From: Ulota crispa
Lineage: Eukaryota; Streptophyta; Bryopsida; Orthotrichales; Orthotrichaceae
Assembly: GCA_963920765.1 (NCBI GenBank)
Contig: OY987247.1
Location: forward strand, 18,076,471-18,140,470
Length of the DNA: 64,000 nt
Direction: 5' to 3'
Of this stretch, positions 1-11,948 are shown piece by piece. How positions within the stretch are numbered: position 1 is the stretch's first letter; every line of letters begins with the position of its first letter. The notes under the pieces were generated by a model. The model made no database searches. It was not told where the DNA came from and was given only the letters and a program-made list of their open reading frames with translations. The translations under genes were made by a program, and so were the position numbers.

Positions 1-1973
1 CTTTGTGCTCAGATCTGTGAGGCGGGTCGCATGGTTGCCCAAGTCTTCGTCCTTCGCAGCGAGAGCGGCTTCCTTTGCTTGCGCCTCCTTCGTTTCAGCT
101 TCAAGATCTGATTTAACACTTCCCAGCTTCTCTCCCTTCCTAGCAGCCTCAGCGGCCTTCACCTTCGCCTCCTCTTCCTTCTCATCGGCTTTAGTAAATG
201 CTCCCGCCATTCTGCTCTTCAATCCACCAATGCTGTCCATTAATCCGCTCTTCTCCTGCTTGACTGCCGCAGCCTCTTCGCTGGCAGCCACCTTCTGTCC
301 TTCCAATTCTTTCTTGTCGGCCTCGACATCGCTGGCTTTCTCCTCCGTGACATTCAGTGCATTCTCAAGTGCAGCAATGCGCTCAGCCAATACGCGTCCA
401 TGTCCTGCATTAGCATCGTACTTCTTCTGCAACTCCCTGACCTCGGATTTCAGAGTGCTAGTCTTTTGCTTCTCGCTAGCAAGCGCATCAGCCAATAAAT
501 TGGAGCGCTCAACGGATTTCTTCAGCTCCTCCTTGTACTCCTCCACAGTGACTGCAGTCTTATCCTTCGCGTCCCCGAGCGCTGCCAGTTTCGCCTCCAA
601 GTCGTCGGCCTTCGATTCGGACGCGCCGACCTTAGAGCCGAGTGCGGAGGCTTTCTCCTCAGCCGGAATTGCTCGTGATTTGAAGTGGTCAACCTGAAAA
701 GATAAACAAAATTTGTTAGACACTGTTCCACAATCATGAGGATTAGAACGACGTAATTGAATCAATGTATGTAGGTTTTAGGGGTTGCGTTATGAGCGAA
801 TGAGAAAAGAGTTATACCTTTCCAGAAAGATCGCCAATCTTGGCTTCCTTCTTTTCAAGAATAGAGTTCTTCTCAGCCAATTGCTGGTTGAGATCTTCAA
901 GCTTCATCTCTCTATCTTGCACGCTCCCATGAATGCCCTCCAAATCCTTCTCGAATTTCGTATTCGTTTGCTCCACTTGCGCGACCTTCGATTGATATTC
1001 TTTGATGTTCTTCTCCGCTTCCGCGAACTTCTCGTCGGCATCCTTCAGTTTTAGCTCCAGCTCTGCAGCCTTGGCACCGGCAGCTTGAATCTCTTCCTCC
1101 AAATCCTTTACGCGAGCCTCCAGCTCAGAGATCTTAGACTTTGCCTCACGGGCAACTTTGTTCGACTTTTCCGTTTCCCCGTTGGCCAAAGAGAGCGCTT
1201 GCTCGCAGTGCTCAAGCGATTTCTTCAGCTTATCATTCTCAGCTTCCAACGCTGCGATTTTCTGATACAATGATCAACGCAAACAATCGCTCAGGCAAAA
1301 CTAAAGAACGAACTCTCACGCACGTACGATTCGGCGAGGTTCACACACAGAAATACAGACGAGAAAAAAACATACGACTTTTCTAAATATCTAAATTACA
1401 ATCATCATAAATGTGCAGAACATATTTCTCTAAAGATAACTACAAACTATGTAAATCAGAGACAATTAGCTTGTCTTCTAACTCGGTAGAAGAGCAGAGC
1501 ATAATTTAAAGGAAATTATTATTAGAATTTACAGCCGTTAAAAGTATCTTATTGAGATTTAGTGTCGGAATAAATCAGTCGAAGACAAGTCTTAGTGAGA
1601 TTGAAGATCTACAACGTTAGAACACAAGAAACAACACTTACATGGCTGTTTAGTTCTTGAAACCCTATCTCTACTGCGAGACAAATGTGAGTACACTCCC
1701 GATCACATGAACCAGCGAAAACTCAGAAATTCTTAACTCGTCGTCTAATTCATGAGCCACGAAGCAAATCTCTGCAGCAGAGACGAAAGAAAAGCATGCA
1801 CTAACCTCTTCCGATTTCTTCCCGACTTCCGATGGCACAACTACTTGTGCCGTAACAACGGAAGCGTTGTCCGCTCCTCCTAATTTCTCCTGCGTCTCCT
1901 TGGCCTGCGTTTCCAGCTTCTGCTTGGCAATGTTCAGAGCATCGGTGTTCTTCTGCGACTCCATGCTCGACAT
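1..1973 (-). CDS. Long coiled-coil protein, 3' part cut by window edge
   Basis: Three coding exons read 1806-1973, 818-1261 and 1-693 on the minus strand. All junctions are GT-AG and in phase, and exon 3 stays open to the edge, giving at least 435 residues. The start is the ATG at 1973 (MSSMESQKNTD). The protein is rich in Ala, Glu, Lys and Leu. Residues 57-204 show heptad-like spacing (for example IAALEAENDKLKKSLEHCEQ), as in a rod-like coiled coil. There is no obvious signal peptide or membrane segment. The spliced reading frame strongly supports a real gene. The function is not recognised: it resembles generic tropomyosin, golgin or LEA-like coiled coils only in composition. The minus-strand sequence at about 2132-2139 (CTATAAGT) is a plausible TATA box roughly 160 bp upstream of the ATG. 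Confidence 0.8.
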
Positions 1974-2131
1974 CTTTCTCAGCACTCTTCCGAAAACTCT
2001 TAAAAAAAATATCTCTACAAAAGCTCTATACAGACAACCAGGCAATGCGATCTCAACACAACAAGAATGGCTCAAATAAAGTGAATCGGTGCGGTCAGAG
2101 CGGATTGAAAGACGACTTGGCTGTGGAGGTT

Positions 2132-2139
2132 ACTTATAG
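2132..2139 (-). promoter_or_regulatory. Possible TATA box of the coiled-coil gene
   Basis: The minus strand reads CTATAAGT here, about 160 bp upstream of the start codon at 1973. That leaves room for a 5' leader of roughly 130 nt. The call rests on sequence match and position only. Confidence 0.35.
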
Positions 2140-2677
2140 CGCAATGCTCATCCAGCGGCTAAGGTGAGAAGGTTTGAGCAATCCGCCAGCAGAGCAGGGC
2201 GGGGTTAAGGGCTGCCATGTGTCATTAGCTGGCGATGTGCCAGCTCAGACTCAGCCATTAGCTTCCACATCGTTGCGTGACGGGTCCAGGGTGGCACACT
2301 AGGGGGCATCAACTTTTGTGTCGACTTACATTGAATTCCTTTTGCGGTTTGGATGAGAGATGCTTCGGAGTTTGGATGAAATTTGCTACTAAGAAAAAAG
2401 CGAACCGACATGTCCACGTTCATCGCACTGCCCCTACAACTTCTTCAGCCTGACTCCCCCTCAATATCCACTTTGTGTTTTTGATTCGCATGAGAGACAT
2501 GTGTCCTCCACTCAAAGACCGTGGGCCAAGTTTTTATGGTATTCTGGAATGTCGTTTTAGAGAGGGTCGTAATAAAGCGGTGTGATTGCGTGTGTGAATT
2601 GTTTACAAGAAGTGCTCTTTAATGCGTCCTACTACAGTATTGGTATCTCCATTGCATGCGATTAAAACAAGTTACTT

Positions 2678-2922
2678 CAGGGTTCGGGGAGAAATTTTAG
2701 CTTCACCTGTTGATATCCGGCAGAGTCCAGTTTCAATCGGATTTTCACTAACATGGACCGGTTATTTTATGTAAAATTTTTAAATTTCTATTGTAAAAGT
2801 ACTATATTTAGTTTTTTGAAAAATAAATTGGTTTTTTAGCCGACGGTTTCAAGTTTCAACCGGGTTTTTTGCAATTTCAACCGGCAGTCACTACACTAAC
2901 TACGAGTTCTCCCTGAACCCTG
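2678..2922. mobile_element. hAT-type MITE, 245 bp
   Basis: The ends are inverted repeats beginning CAGGGTTCGGGGAGAA and closing TTCTCCCTGAACCCTG. The element is flanked by 8-bp direct repeats agttactt (2670-2677) and aattactt (2923-2930), which differ at one base. A CAGGG terminus with an 8-bp duplication is the hAT signature. The interior is AT-rich, has no reading frame, and carries two partial inner repeats of a tttcaaccgg motif. It is non-autonomous. Confidence 0.7.
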
Positions 2923-2930
2923 AATTACTT

Positions 2931-5900
2931 GTTGGTAACAAAAACTAAATATGTCTACAAGTCCCTTTAATAAGGGTTTCCTTTTATGATGATCTTGAAA
3001 GCAAGGGAAGAAGCAAACAGATTACGAAACCATGTATGAAAATATATTTAACCCTTGAACATCGTTGCAGCCAATTTGTGGCTTCTAGATGACTGAATAT
3101 GCTCTGAACAATGGGATGACATTGTTTTTCATTCAAGATTTTGGTGGGATATGAATAATGTAATCTAGAGCACGTAGATAAATAGTTTTTGCATGCACAA
3201 TGTTCACAAAAGGCTCCCACTTGCTAATTGAGTAGTAAAGATGCACCACCGTGTAATGTATTTTAAATTTTGAGGATCTTTTTACCAAAACTCCTTGTGA
3301 GTTACAAAAATGATGTGTTTTTAGTTTGAGCATAACTAGCAATAGAATGTTTACCAGATTTAGTTTCTCCAAGTACTTTAAGTTTCTGAAAAAAATTAAG
3401 TTTAGCAATTCTTTTACTATCACAAGTTGAATACCTATACTATGGAATGTTTACCTTTTCTTATTTTATCAACATGGGAAAAAAATTCCATCATGATGAT
3501 CCTCATTGTGATTCACATCCACAATAAAAATATTGGCATAATAAAATACATTTTGTAATTAATATGAATTTTTTTACCATTTTCTTTCAAAAATTTACAA
3601 TAATTTCAAATTTTTACCAAAATTTATGAATATTTTTTCTAAGTGTAGTATGCACAAACCTTCTTTTGACGAAAACTATAATATTGAATTTTGATGTTGA
3701 TTACATTGCCAAAATAATTCCTAGAAGAAGATTGTAATTCCATAGAAAATCCATGGTTGTAGGCCCTTCCTTTTAGGATTAAAGACAATGAAATTGGATA
3801 TTGGATGTTAGAAGTTGGAAAGAGTGTTATGATAAGATTTTTAAGCAAGAAGCTAAAGAAAAACAAGGATTTGAGTTTTCCTAAGTAGGAAAATGTTAAT
3901 GACTATGACCAATTCAATCAAGAATAGAAGTTGTTCTTAAAGGGTTTCAAAGCTAATGTATTTTGTTTTGAAAAAGAATAAAAGAACAAAAGAATCTTAA
4001 AAAAGGAAAAATTTGATATTAACAATGATGTCCTACATTTCTCAATCTAGAGTCCATGACATGAATTTCAATAAAAATTGACTATTTCATGAAGAATAGA
4101 ATTTGAACTTTGGAGTTTTAAGAAAACTAAATCTTTTTTTGTAAATACTGCATCACATCTTCCTCACAAATAGCCTAGAGAAGTGAGAAAACAAAGTATT
4201 TGCAAAAATATTAATTATACCTTTTATATGGAAATTTCAATTTTCTTGATTCCATTCTCTATGGAATTCCCATTCTTATCAAATTTTAGGTTCCAAGCTT
4301 GAACTTTATTTCAATTATTTGTGAGCAAATTTCTTTTTGTTTTTCTTGGGAGAGGGCTTGGATTTTGCGTGAAAAGACCACGTACTTGTCTTGTGAAAAT
4401 GCCTAGTGAAAACTCTCTTTTTCCCAAGTTTGAAACTGCCTAATGAAAAGGAATTTGAGTGGACCTATTCTTGCCAAATGCAAAATAATGTTGTGTATCC
4501 ATAGCAAATTTTGCAACCTTGTTAACAACATAGTTTTGCTTGTTAATAGAAAAGGTAATTTTAGGATTCTTTTTTCACTTTAGGAACTCATCATTGTTAC
4601 ATTTTTTCACAACTTTTAGTGGCATTTCAAAATATAATAGTTAAAGTACAAGACATTTTTCCTTGAATACTTATGCTACTCAATGTTTAGTGAGGACAAA
4701 AATTTGTGAAATCAAATCCTTGAATTCTGAAATTGATATTTGGTGTTATGTAATAAGAATTAGTGTTGCAAGATACAACCTTGATAACAATTTTTTTTGT
4801 AATTGTCTTTATTAATGACAAGATATAACACATTTTGTTTTGTAGATATTCATTTAATTATCTCTTGGATTGCATATGACTTTGTATATGAGGTTTTTTA
4901 GAGTTGAATGAGATCATATGGCATTTGTTGTTGTGAAACTCTTTAGCTAAGCACAACAACCTTGCATGTGCACAAAGCAAGCTATCACCTGGAAACTACT
5001 CATCTACTTGTAAAAGTTTCTCCTCCATGACCATAATCACTACTCCAATGAAGTTTTACTTTCTTAGGAAGATAGTTTCCCTTGCACTAATGTAAATCTC
5101 ATCGGTGGTTGAGATACACTGTGGCAATGAAGAACAACTTGTAGTCTGTGGGAAACAATTTGCAGTTTGACTTGGGGGGTCACACCCTTTCACGATTGGA
5201 TACCACCTGCAATAATGGGATAATTAAATGGGGGGTATTTAGATTTTTTAAGGTAATTTTTTCCTCCCTTTCTTTAAATAAAAAGCTACTTTAGTATATT
5301 TTAGGGTACCCTATGCTTATTTCTAAATGGTTATATGATTTAATTTTTCAAACCCTATTTTTTTACAAACACAAAAGTATCATAAGAAAAAATTATGTGT
5401 ATACAATGGGTTTATAAAAAGACTTTGGCCCTTATAAGCATTTGAATTACAAAAAAATACTTTTGAATGAGAAAACTCAACAACAAACATGAAGCTGAAG
5501 CAAACAACCAATCAGTCCCACACCACACACAATCTTGTGCAAACAACCAATTATAATTCCCCACCACACATAAGCTTAAGCAAAGAACCTATCACAATCC
5601 CACATCACACACAAGCTTGCACGCTCCAGCCTAGATGTCAAAGTAATTTTGAACAAACTTCCCTCCATTCTTTTCAAAACTTGGACATAACATACTTGAT
5701 GTTTCATTCAAACTTGTCAAACAATAATAATCAAACTCATCCTACTAAACACTTTTTAGAGGATCCTATGTTTCCTACCCTATTTTTTTTCTATGAAATT
5801 CTAAAATGAAGACATTATTCACCACCCTATTTTACATATAATGAAGTAATAAACGTATTTTTGGTGCTATGGTATTTCTAACAAAAATATAAAATTTACC

Positions 5901-6329
5901 TCCAATGAATAAAATTGACCCTATTTTTATATCTCACGTAGTTTACTAAAAATTGAAGAGTCACCTCCTCGAGCAGTCTAATAGTCTTTGCGGAGGTTTG
6001 TTGTGGTTTTAATTTGCATACTCAATTTGGTTATTTAATAGGGTTACGCAATATTTTTGTCTCCCGCATACTTTGCTCGCTCATACGTTCATGTGGCTTA
6101 TTGACAGATGGGGTTTTCATTTCACATCCCAAACCTACATTGTGCTGGCCAAAAGGATGACTAAATGATGCATCCAGTGCAAAGAGTATGACATTGACAT
6201 GATCTTGCAAAATTGTAGTAGTACTGTTGTGAAAGATTATCGTCTACCTCCTCTCTATCACTATCGCTTGCCTCCTCTCCATCAAGATCCTTTGCCGGGC
6301 AGTTGCAAGGAACACTGTGTCAAACACCC
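2931..6329. other. AT-rich gene-free tract
   Basis: No reading frame with recognisable protein content and no clear gene signal was seen. The stretch is strongly AT-rich with many short homopolymers. The only structured part found is the minisatellite listed separately at 5490-5625. Confidence 0.6.
5490..5625. repeat. Degenerate minisatellite, unit about 42 bp, three copies
   Basis: Three imperfect head-to-tail units each carry an 'aacaaccaat ... cccacaccacac' core followed by an aagctt-like segment. An open frame of about 100 codons runs across them but codes only low-complexity Thr/His/Gln sequence, so it is not called a gene. Confidence 0.55.
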
Positions 6330-6333
6330 TTAA

Positions 6334-6873
6334 CCCCTAAATGCCCAATCGACCATTTTTTTGGTCGCTACTTTTTTTCAAGCTGCCTGAAATGAAAATA
6401 AAAGTTTTTTTGAAAAATTTGAAAAACAATTCATATAGAAAAGTAAGTCTACTTTCCAACCCAATTTGAATCATGTCAATCCAAGTTAAAGTCCACCAAG
6501 GAGAATTTTTCAAAGAAAAACACTTCAATATTTGCTAATGTTACAAAATTTACTATTTTGGGAAACTAATGATGTTCTCTTCATCAAAACTATTGCATTT
6601 TTGAACTTTTAAATAGAATTTCTATTTTTAACCAATCTTACCAAATTTCAAACTCTATAAATATTTTTTAAAATTTTGATGAATATTAAATGGTAAATGC
6701 TTATAAATTCATTTTAGAAGAGTACAAATTTTTTTTTGAATGTTTGACCATCTGAATAATTACTGAACATCATGATTCTTATTTTCTCTTTAGAAGAAAC
6801 CTCCATCAAAGTTACAAAAGTATCATTTTATAATGCACCTATGTTTTGCCCTTACCCCTCGGGCGTTTAGGGG
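6334..6873. mobile_element. TTAA-flanked piggyBac-like MITE, 540 bp
   Basis: The left end reads TTAA|CCCCTAAATGCCC and the right end GGGCGTTTAGGGG|TTAA. The ends therefore form an inverted repeat of about 13 bp (CCCCTAAAYGCCC) bounded by TTAA at 6330-6333 and 6874-6877. The interior is AT-rich with no transposase. It shares its ends, but not its interior, with the other TTAA elements in the window. Confidence 0.7.
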
Positions 6874-6877
6874 TTAA

Positions 6878-7804
6878 AACTGGTACTACTAGGTAGTACT
6901 ATGAGCTTCTGAAATAATTTTTTTAAATAAAATAAAATTGGGAAAATTTGTAAAGCACTTAAAATAGTATACTCATGAAAATTCAGACCTAGAAAAAATT
7001 TATTCTAAAAGTTATGCACAAAAGTAGAGGGACATAAATTACCAACAAAAAGACAATTTCCTTTTTGCATTTTAGAAAATAGTAAAAATTTCAAAAAATT
7101 CAAAAAATATATAGCCATTTTGGTCCATTGTGAGGGGCATTGACTGATGCAAATAATTTTTCAAGAATGTTTGTTTCCAAACCCTAATGCATGTCCAATG
7201 GATGCCCACTTTGAGGGAAAGTGGAGGGCATATAATTTACATTTTTCTAAAACCACTTGGCAAATCCATATAAAGTTCAATGATGAACAACTCCCCAAAT
7301 TTTTGGCATCAAATTCCTTTTTTTTGCCTCAATGCAATATTGAAAACCCAGAAAACAATCAAGGTAGACATATGATCAAAACCCATTTAAAATTAGAGAA
7401 TGATTTTTAAAAAAACCCAAAAAAACATAATAGGTCAATAACTTTAGTGTGAACCTTCCTCTAAATTTTCATGTGAAAAGAAGTTAGTAAGCAAAAAATA
7501 CACCCCTAAAACCACATGCCGTGTAGCAAGGGGACAGAAAGCAAGAGAGGTGTTTCTTGCAACTACCCATTTCTTTATATTCTCCAAATTGGTTATAACA
7601 ATCACAAACATTCTACATTTCATAAATTTAAGATGACATATAGAGCATGCAAATTTGACTTAGAAGTAACTAGCACTCACCCAAATATCATATCATTAGT
7701 TGTAGCACAAAGTTTCACAAGCAAAAGCCAATTAAAATTTGCAAACGATTATCCAATTTCATCACATACGTACACAAAAAGAAAGTAGAAGACATTCAAA
7801 ATGA
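6878..7804. other. AT-rich gene-free tract
   Basis: No supported gene, RNA or complete repeat was found. Short open frames of under 95 codons occur but have AT-driven composition and no family resemblance. Confidence 0.55.
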
Positions 7805-8330
7805 GAATTGATATGTGCACACCTAGGATTTGATATATGCACACCCCAAGGGGGGGTAAATGTTAGATATTTATCATCAACAAGTTGAATTTGGAAAATT
7901 TGAATTCATATTTTGATTTAGAGACCTTGATTTAGTCTAGAATCACAAAGGAGGTTATAATTAAACATCACCTAGTGGAAAGCGGAAGGCGCTATTTTGT
8001 GAGCGTAACTTTGTGAGCGGTGAGCGGTGAGCCTGGATTTTGTGAGCATATAGAAAATTTTTGCTAAAAATCATTGAAGTTTTCTTGAAAGTCTTAAGAA
8101 TTTTAAGGGAAGTAGTCACTAAAATTTTGAAATTTGATTCCTAAAATCTGTGTATCTTAAGACCGTGTAAGTACAAGGCCTATGATCATGGGTAGAAAGC
8201 AGGATATTCTTCAAAGTGGAAGAAGTTAGATACATTGCAGTACTTACAATTGATAATAAGGGTAATGATTAGGGTGTTTGGAGAGTCCATTGCATGCAAG
8301 GAACAAGACAACTATAATTGCAAAACTAAA

Positions 8331-8450
8331 AGTTTCATTAGGACTAATATAATGTCAGCCAATTTAGACAAAATTGAAAGTCTTATTAGGACTAATAAAA
8401 TGCCAGCTAATTTGGACAAAACTGAAAGTCTTATTAGGACTAATGAAATG
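8331..8450. repeat. Tandem repeat, 48-bp unit, about 2.5 copies
   Basis: The unit starting 'agtcttattaggactaata' and running through 'ccagctaatttggacaaaac' repeats head to tail with few changes. It lies inside the 5.7 kb inverted-end element. Confidence 0.7.
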
Positions 8451-10107
8451 GGTTTCCAATTTAAAAAACACAACTGTAACTGAGTTTCAAAATCTAAAAC
8501 TAGTGTTATTGAATGGCAATACAATAATGCATGTTCTAAGAATAAAAACCACTATCAAATGCATGAACAAATAAATTCATTTGGTCAAGAACTCTACATA
8601 TTAAATAAACTTGAAATGATCAAACTTTTGGTACCCCAAAGAATGATAGTTATAATGGTGGGTGTCATTCACTAATTATATACAAAATGGTCAAGAAATT
8701 GACGTAGAGAAGAAAGAGTAAATTTGGGTGCATTGAAAAATTTAAGATTGCTCAACTTTGAATTGCAATCCAACAAAAGAGTAATGTATTTAAAACCAAA
8801 GTATCACATATAAAGGTAGCTTGGGATCTAACACTGTGATTTTGAATTTCCTTGGAATTTGGGTTACCTGAAAATATGAGTATATTTGATAAGATTGTTA
8901 TTTGCCTTCTATGATAGATCATGTGTTTATGGTCACTTCGGAAAAAAAAAAAAGGATGAAAAACAACTTTTTCCTGTTGTACATAATGTTTTTTTAGGGC
9001 CAAAGGACAAAAACATCCTCATGGACGATTAGGGGTTTACTGTGCATATTTGTAGGTAAATGATAAAAACTTGAATGTGCTAGCATGTTCTGTAAACATT
9101 GTGCTTTGATTGCAGAAGAGTTTGAGTACAAGTAGAAGTGAGCTCCAGGCAACGCTGTGTATTGTGCTTGAAACAAGTGATTGGTTGCCCACTAGCTTCG
9201 ACTAGGTGAAGGTCATTTGTGCTTTTAGGGGGAATTACCGTTTACCGTGCAACAGTTGCACTTCCTAAGATTAGAAAAGGTAGTTGCAGATTCAAGCTGG
9301 TACCAATGAGCTTACTGAAAGTGATTCTTTTGTAGCTTAATTTATTGAGAAAGGCAAACAAAAAAACCAGCAAATTTTCAATTGCCGAAGTGCCAAAAGT
9401 AAAGATCTAGCCAAGCTAGCCCGGGCTATTGTATAAAACTAGGTTCATTTATACTTAATTGATTGCTTTTTAGTCAAGAAACAAGAACAAATCTGGTTTT
9501 GCCCTCTCTCATTGGCAAACTCTTTGTACTAGTACTTCATTCATTTGAAAATCATTTAAGGTAGGAGCACCCATAAACTTCAAACTAAGGATTTTGAACA
9601 TGATAACTATTAATAAGCAACTAGCAAATTACAAGATCCTATTAGGAACAGAAAAAAAATGAGTTTGCACAATTAAATGTATTATTTGGAGACTGTGAGA
9701 ATAAGTTATGAATTTTTAAAGAGCAAACTGCCATTGCACCTATAAGAACCACTTTTATGAATTCATGTTCATATGTTCTACATTCTTGTCATTACATCTA
9801 TTCACTTCCCTAGATTTTCCAAGATTTCAAAAATGATGGTTATGGGGACACTCACACTTATGGGTGCTCCTACCTTACAGCATTTGTGAAAATTGTTACC
9901 ATTTTACGATGCCGTTGTGATTGCCCTACACTAATTATTGAAATCTCCTCTCCCTTGAAATGAGGTGTCCTAGTACAACATTCATTTACACCTGGAACTT
10001 CATTCATAGACCTTGCTAACTTGGATGGGTCAATTGTGCGCACAGCAATTTGATGAGCAAGTCTCATGTGAAGTTCCTCTTGGCTTGGACCATGGCCATT
10101 GTGATCA

Positions 10108-10235
10108 CACTACAAGGAAATTATGGTCGAATCTACAAAAAGTTGACAAATATTATGACCTAATCTATAGCATATTGATTAGGTCACAATCTTTTGCCAA
10201 CTTTTTGTAAATTCAACCATGATTTCATTGTAGTG
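10108..10235. mobile_element. CACTA-type MITE, 128 bp
   Basis: The element starts CACTACAAGGAAATTATGG and ends with its near-perfect inverse closing in TTGTAGTG. The arms extend about 38 bp. Flanking 3-bp direct repeats TCA lie at 10105-10107 and 10236-10238. A CACTAC terminus with a 3-bp duplication is the CACTA (EnSpm) hallmark. There is no coding content, and the transcript would fold into a hairpin. Confidence 0.8.
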
Positions 10236-10242
10236 TCACCTT

Positions 10243-10460
10243 CACTAGAAGAAAAACAAGGATAAACAATTCCACAAATCACAATGACTAGGTCACCAGA
10301 ACTGCCTTGCAACTGCAGAAACAATTGCACAAACAACTGCACAAACAACTGCACAACAACTACACGACTAGATTGTAGTTGTGCAAATGTTGTGGAGTTG
10401 TTGTGCAGTTGCAAGGCAATTCTGGTGACCTAGTCGTTTATCCTTGTTTTTCTTCTAGTG
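10243..10460. mobile_element. CACTA-type MITE, 218 bp
   Basis: The ends are CACTAGAAGAAAAACAAGG and its inverse closing in TTCTAGTG. Flanking 3-bp repeats CTT lie at 10240-10242 and 10461-10463. The arms pair over most of the element. The loop holds a small tandem array of an acaaactgcac-type unit at about 10320-10365. It begins 8 bp after the previous CACTA MITE but has different ends, so the two are separate insertions. Confidence 0.8.
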
Positions 10461-11019
10461 CTTGCAAAAATTGGTGATATTGGACCACCTGCAAGAACAA
10501 TCTGACAAAGTCATCCACAATGGCTACATACAAATCGCTGCCTCCATTTCTAGACTGCTTCTCCCATTTGCTATGAACAAATTCCGCCAGGTTGCGAGAG
10601 GGCATTTCGGCTTTTTCGTCGTCACTTAGCTTCTGTGAAAGAAATGAACAAAAAAAAATTATAAATTGAATGAATGAAACTTGATAAATAGTAACTACGA
10701 CTTATGTAAACAAATTCCAAATGGTACAGTATATTGGGAATGGCAATATTCAGTTCAATAAAATAACAATGAAATCATACCAATTATTCTTGGTCTTGGA
10801 TAATTTTGTACAACATTTGATACCGAAATAGATATTAAAATCTTGAGAGATGTTGAACTTTACTTTGACGTATTGTTGAAGTTATAATATCTAAAGGATT
10901 ACTGTGATTAACTTCATTCATGAACATTTTAATACAATGACGAAAATTTCATATATGCACGATTGCTCAGCATGAAATAAATAAAAATTGCCATCATTCC
11001 AGAGCCTCAAGGACTGAGC

Positions 11020-11948
11020 TTCGGTGCCGAAACTTGAACTAGGTTCAAAATTTCATGGATAAAAGACAAGCCAAATTCAGCCATTCGGTGTCGAAGGTTT
11101 AGCCGTTAGAAAAAAAGCATGAATGAAAGCTAACTGAATGTATATGATTTTTGTTTTCTATGGCTGAGGCTTCCAAGTTACTTGGATTTGTGCATATTGG
11201 TTATTGGTACCTCGTTGTCTACAAATCTAGATGTAGAATTCAGGTTGATTTATGAAGGTTGAGGGTTGAGTCAGTAAGCTGACTATCGAGCTTCGATGCC
11301 GAAGACAAGTTTTCGAGTGTCCTGGTCTGGAGCCGCTGGGCTTCACTTTGTTATCCATTCATTCTCGTCTTGGTTGATTTTAAATTGAGCACTGTTTCCT
11401 TCGGCGCCAAAGATTGCGCAAGCTTTATCGTTCCGTGCACTGCAACGCGAGACTCGAGGAGGGCTGCCAAACCTAACTCTCGTTAAGGTTCTAGATTAGT
11501 TAAGAGTGTTTAATGTTGTGAGGACCTGTACTCAAGTTGGTTGATTTTGAGCTTGTCCCATCACTTTCGGTGCCAATGGCCACACGGTCGTTATTGCCTT
11601 TGTGCCGCTTGGCTGAACTTGTCGAGACCTGCTGAGACTGTGCTCAAGGATCCACACTTCTGCTCCAAGTCTTAGGAAGTTATCAAAAGAGTTAGTGGAA
11701 GGCTTTCAGTCTCCAACCGAAGCAGAATGAGTTCAAAACTCTAGCCTTTGGTGCTGAAAGCTGCAGGGAAGCTTTTGCTCTGTGATTAAAGTGGCCCAAC
11801 CCATAGAGGCTAGTTGAGAATATTTAAGGGTTTTACGCTTTCAGAAATCGGGACCACTAAAAGTGTATCAAAATACTAACAGCTTTTCATTCAATATCAA
11901 TTTTCATGTTTATTTTTCTGATCCTTGTACTGCCTTTTGGTGCCGACA
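11020..11948. repeat. Seven dispersed near-palindromic TTCGGTGCCGAA motifs
   Basis: Copies or one- to three-base variants start near 11020, 11084, 11292, 11400, 11566, 11748 and 11937. Spacing runs from 64 to 208 bp, all in one orientation. The block is GC-richer than its surroundings and lies inside the 5.7 kb element. Clustered interrupted palindromes are typical of binding sites inside transposons, but the role here is unknown. Confidence 0.6.

Noticed and set aside
5489..5809. 106-codon plus-strand frame
   Set aside because: Its sequence is produced by a 42-bp minisatellite and AT-rich flank, with low-complexity composition and no splice partners.
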